Shown: in pieces, positions 32,611-39,848 of the stretch
How positions within the stretch are numbered: the first letter of the stretch is position 1
How the letters are laid out: every line of letters begins with the position of its first letter
Notes under the pieces: generated by a model
Told to the model about the DNA's origin: nothing
The model's database searches: none
The model's input: only the letters and a program-made list of their open reading frames with translations
Source: Muribaculaceae bacterium
GTDB lineage: Bacteria > Bacteroidota > Bacteroidia > Bacteroidales > Muribaculaceae
DNA: 64,000 nt
Direction: 5' to 3'
NCBI GenBank assembly: GCA_017405965.1
Contig: JAFQZK010000003.1
Span: forward strand, 186,001-250,000
Translations under genes and position numbers: made by a program

Positions 32611-33594
32611 ATGGGTAAAATCAAGAGATATAAAAAGAAAGCAGGCCGCTTCCTCAAGAGCGACAGCGGACAGCGTTTTTTCAACTTCGCCTACAGTATC
32701 GGTGCCGCAATCGTTATCTTGGGTGCCTTGTTCAAGATTCTGCACATGCCGGCTGGTAATGCTCTGCTCTCTATCGGTATGGGTACCGAGGTGCTCATGT
32801 TCGTGCTCACGGCATTCGACAAGCCTGAGAAAGAGTATCACTGGGAGGAGGTATTCCCCGTACTGGCCAGCCAGGATCCCGAGGACCGTCCCGATTTCAA
32901 CTCGGGTGGCGGTATCTTCATTGGCGGCGGTGCAGGTGGTGACGGCGAAGGCTATGAAGGTGGCGGCGACGTCAACATCAGCGTGGCCGAGGCCAAGGGT
33001 GCCGTCGGTCTGCCCCAGGGCGTGAACCTGAGCGAGGAAGACACCCTGTCGCTGAGCGAGAGCATCGCCAAGATGGCTGCCGCCAGCGATCAGCTCTCAC
33101 GCATGGCCGAGCTGACCGATGCCACCCAGCAGTACCTGAGCCAGATGGCTGGCATCAGCGAGCAGATGCAGAAGCTCCAGGCCACCACGACAGCGCTCAA
33201 CGAGGTGAGCGAGACGTTGCTCAACAGCTACAAAGCCATTACCGACAACAGCCAGAACATCTCGAACAGCTCAACAGGTTATGTGGACCAGATGCAGGCC
33301 CTCAACCAGAACATCAGCGGCCTGAACACCATCTACGAGATCCAGCTCAAGAGCATCTCTTCACAGCTCGACAACATCGACCGCGTGAACCGTGGCTTGA
33401 AGGACATCCGCGACATGTACGAGAAGAGTGCCGCCGAGAGTGCCCACTACTGTGACGAGACCGAGAAGATGGCCCGCTACATGAAGCAGCTCAACAGCGT
33501 CTATGAAAAGATGGTCAAGGCCATGACCATGAACATGTACCGCCCGATGCCCGGCATGCCCGGCATCGAGCCTGACAATGATCAGGACGCGTGA
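32611..33594 (+). CDS. porL: GldL/PorL inner-membrane motor subunit of the T9SS
   Basis: 327 aa. Two transmembrane helices near the N-terminus: TM1 about 23-42 (FNFAYSIGAAIVILGALFKI) and TM2 about 49-68 (ALLSIGMGTEVLMFVLTAF). TM2 contains Glu60, the position of the membrane-buried glutamate used for proton coupling in GldL/PorL. A Gly-rich linker (about 98-118) and a long coiled-coil region (about 140-300) extend into the cytoplasm. With PorM it forms the proton-driven motor powering T9SS export. It lies 67 nt after porK and 63 nt before porM, in the same operon. Confidence 0.97.
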   Translation: MGKIKRYKKKAGRFLKSDSGQRFFNFAYSIGAAIVILGALFKILHMPAGNALLSIGMGTEVLMFVLTAFDKPEKEYHWEEVFPVLASQDPEDRPDFNSGGGIFIGGGAGGDGEGYEGGGDVNISVAEAKGAVGLPQGVNLSEEDTLSLSESIAKMAAASDQLSRMAELTDATQQYLSQMAGISEQMQKLQATTTALNEVSETLLNSYKAITDNSQNISNSSTGYVDQMQALNQNISGLNTIYEIQLKSISSQLDNIDRVNRGLKDIRDMYEKSAAESAHYCDETEKMARYMKQLNSVYEKMVKAMTMNMYRPMPGMPGIEPDNDQDA

Positions 33595-33657
33595 CGCCAC
33601 AACCAAAACCCGATATTTGACATCAATCCTATTTTAACCGATAGAGAGAAACAATAG

Positions 33658-35250
33658 ATGGCAACCTCAAAAAATAAGAGCGTCAACCGCATGTCGCCGC
33701 GAGAGAAGATGATTAACCTCATGTATATCGTCTTGACGGCTATGCTTGCCCTGAACGTGTCGAGCGATGTGCTCAACGGTTTCAGTCAGGTGCAGGACGG
33801 CTTGACTCGCTCCAACCGCACCATCATGGCGCGTAACCAGGCCCTCTATGCCCAATTGCAGGCCTTCAACGAGAAGAACCCCGAGAAAGGCAAGATATGG
33901 CTGGACAAAGCGACCCAGGTGGTGGGAGAAACCGATAAGCTCTACAACTACATAGACTCGCTGAAACTGTTGATCGTCAGGACTGCCGACGGCGAAGATG
34001 CCGATGTCAACAACATCCGCAGCCGTGACAACACCGAAGCCGCCAGCGTCGTCATGTTGCCTCCCAAGGAGACTGGACGACCCGGCAATGGCAAGATCCT
34101 GAGGTCGCGCATTGACCAGTATCGTCAGTTCGTGACATCCTATCTCGATGATCCCGAGAAACGTCAGAACCTGGAGGCGGCCCTCTCGACAGTGCCCCCC
34201 AAGGCCCGTGGTGAGGAAATGAGCAAGAAGAACTGGGAAGAGACCATGTTCGACAATATGCCCTGTATCGCAGCCGTCACGCTGTTGACCAAGTTGCAGA
34301 ACGATGTGCGCTATGCCGAGGGTGAGGTCTTGAACCAGATGCTGACCAACGTCGACCTGGGTGACCTGCGTGTGAACCTGGTCAACGCCTTCGTCGTGCC
34401 CGACTCGCGTATCGTGATGCGCGGCACCAAGTACAGCGCCCACATCGTGCTCGCTGCCATCGATACCACCCAGCGACCCATCGTGTATGTCAATGGCTCC
34501 CACTTGAACAACAACACGGGTATCTATGAGGTGGCGACCAGCAAGGCGGGTAATTATGAATACTCGGGCTGGATCGAGGTGCTGGGCCGCGACGGCACGG
34601 TGACAAAACGCGACTTCAAGTCGAGCTACACCGTCATCGACCCCCTGGCCACCATCAGTGCCACGATGATGAACGTGCTGTATGCCGGTATCAACAACCC
34701 CATCAGCATCGCTGTGCCCGGTGTGCCCGAGGGCAGCATCAGCGCCACGATGACCAACGGAACGCTCACCAGGAGCGGTGATGGATGGGTGGCACATCCC
34801 AGCAAGGTGGGTGCCGAGTGTGTCATCTCGGTGACCGCCGAGATGGACGGCCAGCGCACCAACGTGGGCAGCACCACCTTCAAGGTGCGCAAGCTGCCTG
34901 ATCCCACACCCTTCATCACCTACAAGGACGACAAGGGACAGCCCAACCGTTACAAGGGTGGCAAGCCCTTCTCCAAGGCCCTGCTGATGGCCGCCGGAGG
35001 ACTGGATGCCGCTATCGACGACGAAATCCTGAACATCGACTACAAGGTTGTGTCGTTCGAGACCGTATTCTTTGACTCGATGGGTAATGCAGTGCCCGAG
35101 CTGTCTAACGGCTCGCAGTTCTCCGAGCGACAGAAGGCCGCCATGCGCCGCCTGTCACACGGCAAGCGCTTCTACATCTCCCGCGTCAAGGCTACCGGCC
35201 CCGACGGCATCACCCGTGACATCTCGCCCATCGAGGTTATCGTGAACTAG
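33658..35250 (+). CDS. porM: GldM/PorM periplasmic shaft protein of the T9SS motor
   Basis: 530 aa. The N-terminus MSPREKMINLMYIVLTAMLALNVS contains the single transmembrane helix (about 19-36) that packs in the PorL ring. It continues into a helical D1 domain (about 40-220) and beta-rich D2-D4 domains (about 225-530: YSAHIVLAAIDTTQRPIVYVNG, SISAMM-type sandwiches). This matches the four-domain dimeric shaft seen in GldM/PorM structures that spans the periplasm to reach the PorK/N ring. Full length. It follows porL and precedes porN by 37 nt. Some family members retain an Arg/Lys-rich amino end, as here. Confidence 0.97.
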   Translation: MATSKNKSVNRMSPREKMINLMYIVLTAMLALNVSSDVLNGFSQVQDGLTRSNRTIMARNQALYAQLQAFNEKNPEKGKIWLDKATQVVGETDKLYNYIDSLKLLIVRTADGEDADVNNIRSRDNTEAASVVMLPPKETGRPGNGKILRSRIDQYRQFVTSYLDDPEKRQNLEAALSTVPPKARGEEMSKKNWEETMFDNMPCIAAVTLLTKLQNDVRYAEGEVLNQMLTNVDLGDLRVNLVNAFVVPDSRIVMRGTKYSAHIVLAAIDTTQRPIVYVNGSHLNNNTGIYEVATSKAGNYEYSGWIEVLGRDGTVTKRDFKSSYTVIDPLATISATMMNVLYAGINNPISIAVPGVPEGSISATMTNGTLTRSGDGWVAHPSKVGAECVISVTAEMDGQRTNVGSTTFKVRKLPDPTPFITYKDDKGQPNRYKGGKPFSKALLMAAGGLDAAIDDEILNIDYKVVSFETVFFDSMGNAVPELSNGSQFSERQKAAMRRLSHGKRFYISRVKATGPDGITRDISPIEVIVN

Positions 35251-35287
35251 TCCCAATTGAAAAGATCATAAAGCAATAAACCAGAAT

Positions 35288-36475
35288 ATGAAGAATCTTA
35301 GATTGATAATCGCTCTGCTGCTCATCGGCTTGGCTGTACAGGCCGGTGCCCAGGTGACCAAGCGCTCCGAAGGCGACTCCCGCAAGAAGGACAAGAAGGA
35401 GGGCGCTGCAGCAATCACCGACCGTCAGCAGTCATTCTACGAGGTCAGGGAACCCAGTGATGCCGACCTGCAGTGGATGAAGGTCATCTACCGTTCACTC
35501 GACCTAACCAAGGGCAAGAATCCGGCGCTTTACTATCCCGAGGTGCCCAACGAGGACGGTGAGAACCTCTACTTCATCATCATGCGCCTGCTGGCCACGA
35601 ACCAGATCTCGGCCTACGAGTACCTGGTTGACGGACGCGAGATGTTCACCGAGGACTTCAAGGTCAAGGTGAATGAGCTGTTCGACCGCTTCTCGATTTA
35701 CTACACCGAGGCCAAGGGCAGCACAGCCAAGAATCCCATCTATGAATTTGAGGCCGCCGACATCCGTGGTGGCGAAGTGCTCAGTTACTACATCATCGAG
35801 AAGTGGGAGTTTGACACCCGCAGCAACCAGATGAAGGCGCGCGTCGAGGCCCTGTGCCCCGTGCTGCACCAGGCCGACGACTGGAGTGGTGAGGCCGTGC
35901 CTTATCCCATGTTCTGGGTCAAGCTCAACGACATTCGTCCCTATCTGGCACAGCAGTATGTCTTCACCGACGACGACAACAACCTGGCCCGCTACAGCAT
36001 CGACGACTTCTTCAAGTTGAACATGTACACGGGCGACATCATCAAGACCAAGAACCTGCGCAACCTGTCGCTCAAGCAGATGTTCCCCGAGGAAGAGGCC
36101 TACAAGCACGCTCAGGACAGCATCGAGCAGCGCCTGCGCAGCTTCAACAAGGACCTGTGGGTTCCGCCGTTGGAGGAACTGCAGGCTCGTGCCGAAGCCG
36201 AGGAGAAGGCCCGTGCCGAGGCCGAGGGTGAACTCGAAGAGGGTGAGGAAGGCGCCGAGCAAGTTGAAGGCGAAGCCGCCGACAAGGAAGAGAAGACTGT
36301 GACGCGCACCACCAAGCGCGGCAGCAAGTCCTCGAGCTCTAAGAAGTCGAGCTCTAAGAAGTCGAGCAAAGCCAAGGAAAAAGAAAAGAAGGCCAAGATC
36401 AAGGAGCGCAAGCCCAAGACCAGCACCCAGACCGTCAATGCCGGCGTGCGTTCGGTGCGCAACCGCAAAAAATAA
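35288..36475 (+). CDS. porN: GldN/PorN ring protein of the T9SS with long charged tail
   Basis: 395 aa. Signal peptide about 1-22 (IIALLLIGLAVQAGAQ). The GldN/PorN core spans about 45-290 (YRSLDLTKGKNPALYYP, IIEKWEFDTRSNQMKARVEALCPVL, FWVKLNDIRPYLAQQYV). PorN partners PorK in the periplasmic ring. The last ~105 residues are a low-complexity tail: Glu/Ala-rich (about 292-335), then Ser/Lys-rich with repeated KKSSSKKSS units and a basic end. I do not know such a tail in the well-studied orthologues. It is the last gene of the operon; a terminator-like hairpin follows at 36507-36540. Confidence 0.95.
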   Translation: MKNLRLIIALLLIGLAVQAGAQVTKRSEGDSRKKDKKEGAAAITDRQQSFYEVREPSDADLQWMKVIYRSLDLTKGKNPALYYPEVPNEDGENLYFIIMRLLATNQISAYEYLVDGREMFTEDFKVKVNELFDRFSIYYTEAKGSTAKNPIYEFEAADIRGGEVLSYYIIEKWEFDTRSNQMKARVEALCPVLHQADDWSGEAVPYPMFWVKLNDIRPYLAQQYVFTDDDNNLARYSIDDFFKLNMYTGDIIKTKNLRNLSLKQMFPEEEAYKHAQDSIEQRLRSFNKDLWVPPLEELQARAEAEEKARAEAEGELEEGEEGAEQVEGEAADKEEKTVTRTTKRGSKSSSSKKSSSKKSSKAKEKEKKAKIKERKPKTSTQTVNAGVRSVRNRKK

Positions 36476-36506
36476 TCTTGAAATAATAAAAGAGTTAAAT
36501 CAGTAG

Positions 36507-36540
36507 CAATGCACGGGGCAGTACACTGTCTCGTGCATTG
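36507..36540 (+). terminator. Hairpin after the T9SS operon
   Basis: CAATGCACG (36507-36515) pairs with CGTGCATTG (36532-36540), followed by TATTAGG. The U-tract is weak, but position and symmetry suit an operon end. Confidence 0.6.
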
Positions 36541-36665
36541 TATTAGGCAACGATGTTGGCCCAAACCCTGCGGGTCTAATGCGAACCTTTAGCTCGGCGT
36601 AGCCAATTACACGAATTTATCAAATATAACATGAGTTCGATGAATAACAGTGCTGATAATCAGTT

Positions 36666-37053
36666 CCCCCTCTTGGTCAAGAGGGGGTGCCCGATAGGGC
36701 GGGGGCGTTCGTGTTACTGCGACAGATTATCGTCATCGGTGGCATTAACGCCCTCTAATACCCTCTAATCGCTCCCCCTCCTCCGCCCTTCGGGCACCTC
36801 CCCCCAGGCGGGGGAGGAATCCCTTCTCCCCTAGGGGATGAGTTGATTATCACTACTTTATTTTCGTCGAACTCACGTTAATCTAATGTAAGTTCGACGA
36901 TATTCTATTCTAGATCAACCAGTAGAGACGCAAAATATTGCGTCTCCAATCGTCAACCATTACCAATGGTGCCCTAGAGACGCAATATTTTGCGTCTCTA
37001 CATAGCGGACGAATTGATTATCATTGTTTTATTCTTGTCGAACCAACGTTAAT
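36666..37053. repeat. Cluster of palindromic and direct intergenic repeats
   Basis: The long gap 36476-37208 contains CCCCCTCTTG-NN-CAAGAGGGGG (36666-36687); GC-rich CTCCGCCC/CGGGGGAGG strings (about 36775-36815); two inverted copies of a GAGACGCAA...TTGCGTCTC palindrome (36925-36946 and 36975-37000) 28 nt apart; and flanking direct repeats of about 40 nt beginning TTGATTATCA and ending ACGTTAAT (36843-36882 and 37014-37052). There is no ORF. The layout resembles a dispersed repeat or MITE family that has inserted repeatedly. Confidence 0.7.
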
Positions 37054-37208
37054 TTGGTGAAATAATTAATTATTTTTCGTGTAATTCGACTGATTAGCGG
37101 AATCTGCATTGCAAAAAATCAATGGGCCGACTGCTGTTTCGTTCCCTTGTATGATGGTCATTCATCGCATGCGGGCTGTTTTTTGCAAAAAAATATTTCA
37201 CAAAAACC

Positions 37209-37239
37209 TTTGCCGGTTTTGGAAAATTATCTACCTTTG
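37209..37239 (+). promoter_or_regulatory. Promoter of rpsU
   Basis: TTTG at 37209-37212, 19 nt, TACCTTTG at 37232-37239: a perfect match to the consensus. A leader of about 185 nt lies between it and rpsU. Confidence 0.88.
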
Positions 37240-37245
37240 CGACGC

Positions 37246-37429
37246 TAAAAAACGAAAGGGGGTTGGTTAACCTACTGTAAGAGATTGATAATCAATACAT
37301 ATTGACCTGAATGACATCGCTCGGCACGTGGCTCGCTGGCGATGCTCCATCTGATATAGGGCCACAACCCAATGAAGAAATTCATCAATTAACAAACAAA
37401 TAAAACATTAAAAACAAAACAAACTCATT
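37246..37429 (+). ncRNA. Structured 5' leader of rpsU
   Basis: The leader contains GGTTGGTTAACC (about 37261-37272), ATTGATAATCAAT (about 37294-37306) and CATCGC-N18-GCGATG (37315-37344), and ends in an AT-rich tail with no Shine-Dalgarno sequence before the ATG. The length and stems suggest cis-regulation of S21 synthesis; this is inference. Confidence 0.35.
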
Positions 37430-37621
37430 ATGATTATTGTTCCCGTAAAGGAAGGCGACAACATCGAACGCGCCCTTAAGAAATTCAAACGTAAAACCGA
37501 GAAGACCGGTGTCATCAAAGAACTGCGTACCCGTCAGGCTTTCCAGAAGCCTTCGATCACCAACCGCAAGAAGATGATGAAGGCTGTCTATGTACAGCAG
37601 CTCCGCAACCGCGAAGAGTAA
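37430..37621 (+). CDS. rpsU: 30S ribosomal protein S21
   Basis: 63 aa. It starts MIIVPVKEGDNIERALKKFKRKTEKTGVIKELRTRQ, the standard bS21 pattern, and ends with a basic YVQQLRNREE tail. The length is normal for Bacteroidota. bS21 sits next to the 3' end of 16S rRNA; in Bacteroidota, with bS18 and bS6, it hides the anti-Shine-Dalgarno sequence, which helps explain the lack of Shine-Dalgarno sequences in this genome. It has its own promoter, leader and terminator. The neighbouring xerC-hpf order is conserved in the phylum. Confidence 0.97.
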   Translation: MIIVPVKEGDNIERALKKFKRKTEKTGVIKELRTRQAFQKPSITNRKKMMKAVYVQQLRNREE

Positions 37622-37652
37622 TACCCGATCAACTCACATCAATTATATCATG

Positions 37653-37690
37653 ACAGGAAGCGCCGTCAGGCGGTTCCTGTCTGTTTTTTT
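37653..37690 (+). terminator. Terminator of rpsU
   Basis: ACAGGAAGCGCC (37653-37664) pairs with GGCGGTTCCTGT (37669-37680) with one mismatch; CTGTTTTTTT follows. Confidence 0.9.
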
Positions 37691-37750
37691 GTGTCATCTT
37701 GTCATGGCACGGTAGGGGTCGCTTCCAGCGACGGGGATAGTGTGGTTCTC

Positions 37751-37804
37751 CCGTGGGTAATGCAAACCACTTCGCTGCTGCTCAGAGGTTTGCATTGCCC
37801 ACGG
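37751..37804. repeat. 18-bp inverted repeat in the rpsU-xerC gap
   Basis: CCGTGGGTAATGCAAACC (37751-37768) and its complement with one mismatch (37787-37804) are separated by 18 nt. Downstream (37810-37975) are scattered GCGTCTT, GCGTGG and CTTAGCG units. The 520-nt gap shows no gene. Best read as intergenic palindromic repeats. Confidence 0.65.
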
Positions 37805-38142
37805 TTACTCAAATGACCGCCCTTCGAGCGTCTTTACGCCTTCGCGTGGCAAGCGTCGCGGATGCCATATTGTTTAAGTTGTTTTAAAAATCTTAGCGTC
37901 TTAGCGCCTTTGCGTGGGGCCTAAACGCGCGGATGCCAAGGCAGCGTCTTTGCCTGGGGTCAACGAGCGCCGATGGTGTGTGGTGTTAAAATGTGCCAAA
38001 AGGCTTAAAAGTTGAATTTTTGACAAGATTTTTGGCCTAAAATTTGCAATTCATAAAAATAGTTGCTATTTTAGCGACGCAATAGCAGCACGTCCTCGGT
38101 CACCTGCCGTGACGGCTGCTGATGCCACACAATTGTATGCCT

Positions 38143-39042
38143 ATGAACGCTACTGTGGAACGCTTCCTGCAATACCTGCGCCTCGAGCGCAATCTGTCCT
38201 GGAGAACGGTGGACCTCTATCGCCGTGACCTTGAGCAGTGGGATGCGTTCGTCACGGGTGGCAACGGCAACCTCGATCTGGCTTCGGTCACCGCCAGCGA
38301 CATACGCGCATGGCTCATGCAACGGTCGGCCCAAGGAGACTGTGCAGGCACCTTGCGACACAAGGTGCAGGCCATCAGGGCCCTTTACCGTTACCTGCTG
38401 CGGCGTGGCGATGTCGCTTCCAATCCGGCAGCCCAGGTCGATCTGGCCAAGTTGGCCAAACCCTTACCCAAGTTTGTACGTCAACCCGCTGTCGATGCCG
38501 TGCTGGATGCCGACATCGATGAGGATGATTTCACCCAAGTGCGTGACCGTCTCATCGTCATGCTGTTCTATGAGACGGGCATCCGTTTGAGCGAACTCAT
38601 CGGCTTGCAGGACACGGCTGTCGATACCGCCAGCCGTGAGCTCAAGGTGCGAGGCAAGCGGGACAAGGACCGCATTGTCCCCTTCGGCGACGAGCTTGTC
38701 AAGTGGATTGAGCATTACCGCACCTTGCGAGCCACCTTGCAGCCCGAGTGCAGCAACTTGCTGGTCACCGTCAAGGGCAAGCCGCTCTATCCCTCGCTGG
38801 TCTATCACGTCGTGCACGACTCGCTGGCAGCTGCCGGTGCTACCGGCAAGCTCAGCCCTCACGTGTTGAGGCACACCTTTGCCAGCGTGATGCTTAACGA
38901 CGGGGCGCAGCTCAACAGTGTCAAGGAGTTGCTCGGCCACGAGAGTCTGGCTGCGACACAGGTGTACACTCATGTGACATTGAGTGAACTACAATACAAT
39001 TACGAACTCGCCCATCCACGGGCACTTAAAAAAGGAGGTTAA
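38143..39042 (+). CDS. xerC: Tyrosine recombinase XerC
   Basis: 299 aa from the ATG at 38143; in-frame ATGs at 38122 and 38137 are possible, but this one aligns with the usual SAM-like N-terminal domain (MNATVERFLQYLRLERNLSW). The catalytic set is complete: Arg in TGIRLSELIGL, Lys in KVRGKRDKDR, HxxR in SPHVLRHTFAS, His in LLGHESLAATQ and Tyr in VYTHV. With XerD it resolves chromosome dimers at dif. Its place between rpsU and hpf is conserved in Bacteroidota, so this is the housekeeping enzyme rather than an integrase of a mobile element. The stop overlaps the hpf ribosome-binding site. Confidence 0.93.
   Translation: MNATVERFLQYLRLERNLSWRTVDLYRRDLEQWDAFVTGGNGNLDLASVTASDIRAWLMQRSAQGDCAGTLRHKVQAIRALYRYLLRRGDVASNPAAQVDLAKLAKPLPKFVRQPAVDAVLDADIDEDDFTQVRDRLIVMLFYETGIRLSELIGLQDTAVDTASRELKVRGKRDKDRIVPFGDELVKWIEHYRTLRATLQPECSNLLVTVKGKPLYPSLVYHVVHDSLAAAGATGKLSPHVLRHTFASVMLNDGAQLNSVKELLGHESLAATQVYTHVTLSELQYNYELAHPRALKKGG
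39031..39038 (+). promoter_or_regulatory. Rare perfect Shine-Dalgarno sequence before hpf
   Basis: AAAGGAGG lies 5 nt before the hpf ATG and inside the last codons of xerC. Nearly all other genes in the window lack such a sequence, as is normal for Bacteroidota, so this one is notable and fixes the hpf start. Confidence 0.85.
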
Positions 39043-39043
39043 T

Positions 39044-39337
39044 ATGGAAATTAAAATCAATGCCATCCACTTTGATGCAACCGAGAAACTGAATGACTTC
39101 ATCAACAAGAAAGTGGAAAAACTGGGAAAGTACAATGAGGAGATCTCTAATGCCGAGGTTGTCCTCAAGGTCGTTAAACCTGAGACTGCCATGAACAAGG
39201 AGGCGTCGGTGCGCTTGAACGTGCCCCGCAGCGAGGATCTGTTCGCTAACAAGGTAGCTGACACCTTCGAGGAAGCCATCGACAACTGCGTGGACGCCCT
39301 GAAACGTCAACTCGAGAAAGGTCGCCGCGACAGGTAG
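39044..39337 (+). CDS. hpf: Ribosome hibernation-promoting factor (short form)
   Basis: 97 aa from the ATG at 39044, fixed by a perfect AAAGGAGG 5 nt upstream (the frame is open 20 codons earlier within xerC). The short HPF/YfiA fold is seen: MEIKINAIHFDATEKLNDFINKKVEKLGKY, AEVVLKVVKPE, and the basic end CVDALKRQLEKGRRDR. There is no C-terminal dimerisation domain, so it is the short type. The family binds the 30S A/P sites and the anticodon channel in stationary phase to silence ribosomes. It is coupled to xerC (stop and start within 2 nt) and followed by a strong terminator at 39372-39407. Confidence 0.95.
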   Translation: MEIKINAIHFDATEKLNDFINKKVEKLGKYNEEISNAEVVLKVVKPETAMNKEASVRLNVPRSEDLFANKVADTFEEAIDNCVDALKRQLEKGRRDR

Positions 39338-39371
39338 TCCCAGCTCCACATATTGACTAAAGGAAATATCA

Positions 39372-39412
39372 CGCCCCCTGCCGTCACATTGTTGACGGCA
39401 GGGGGCGCCGTT
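39372..39412 (+). terminator. Terminator after hpf
   Basis: CGCCCCCTGCCGTCA (39372-39386) pairs perfectly with TGACGGCAGGGGGCG (39393-39407) with a 6-nt loop; CCGTTTC follows. Confidence 0.88.
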
Positions 39413-39606
39413 TCATGGATTGTGCCTGCATTTTTTTGAACAATTGTTGTGAATTACATTTTTTTGAGTTATCGTTGTAGCGTGAAGCAGAAGGCTATGC
39501 CACGCTGCTGAACAAGACATGCTATTAACAAGACGAAAGCGTTTTGTTTTTGGCCTATAACTGAAATTTCGCCAATATTTCGCTCCGTTCAAAGGCAGTC
39601 AATAAC

Positions 39607-39700
39607 GCTCCGTCGCTGGTTGAGTGGTTCGCCATCCCCCACAACCAAGGGAGAGGGCTTGACCATAAGGCCAAGCGTGGGGGATGACTGTTCGCGGAGC
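39607..39700. repeat. Nested inverted repeat before the LRR gene
   Basis: GCTCCG/CGGAGC (39607-39612, 39695-39700) outside and CATCCCCCAC/GTGGGGGATG (39633-39642, 39677-39686) inside, with AAGGGAGAG-type sequence in the loop. It is related in style to the GC-rich repeats at 36775-36815. No gene is seen in 39338-39817 apart from the hpf terminator and this element. Confidence 0.55.
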
Positions 39701-39848
39701 AAGGGCGTTTGGCGATGCCTCAGTTATAGTGAACAGGACAAACAAAGTCCCTACGCTTTTCATTTACCAAATAATTAAAGCCGAATTCGGGGGACTCAGG
39801 AGGCAACCATTAACGTCATGAAAAAAACTACTTTTCTTTAAGGCCTTT

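Noticed and set aside
38143-39042. Tyrosine recombinase considered as integrase of a mobile element
   Set aside because: It sits in the conserved rpsU-xerC-hpf order, has normal XerC size and motifs, and no attachment-site duplication or phage genes are near.
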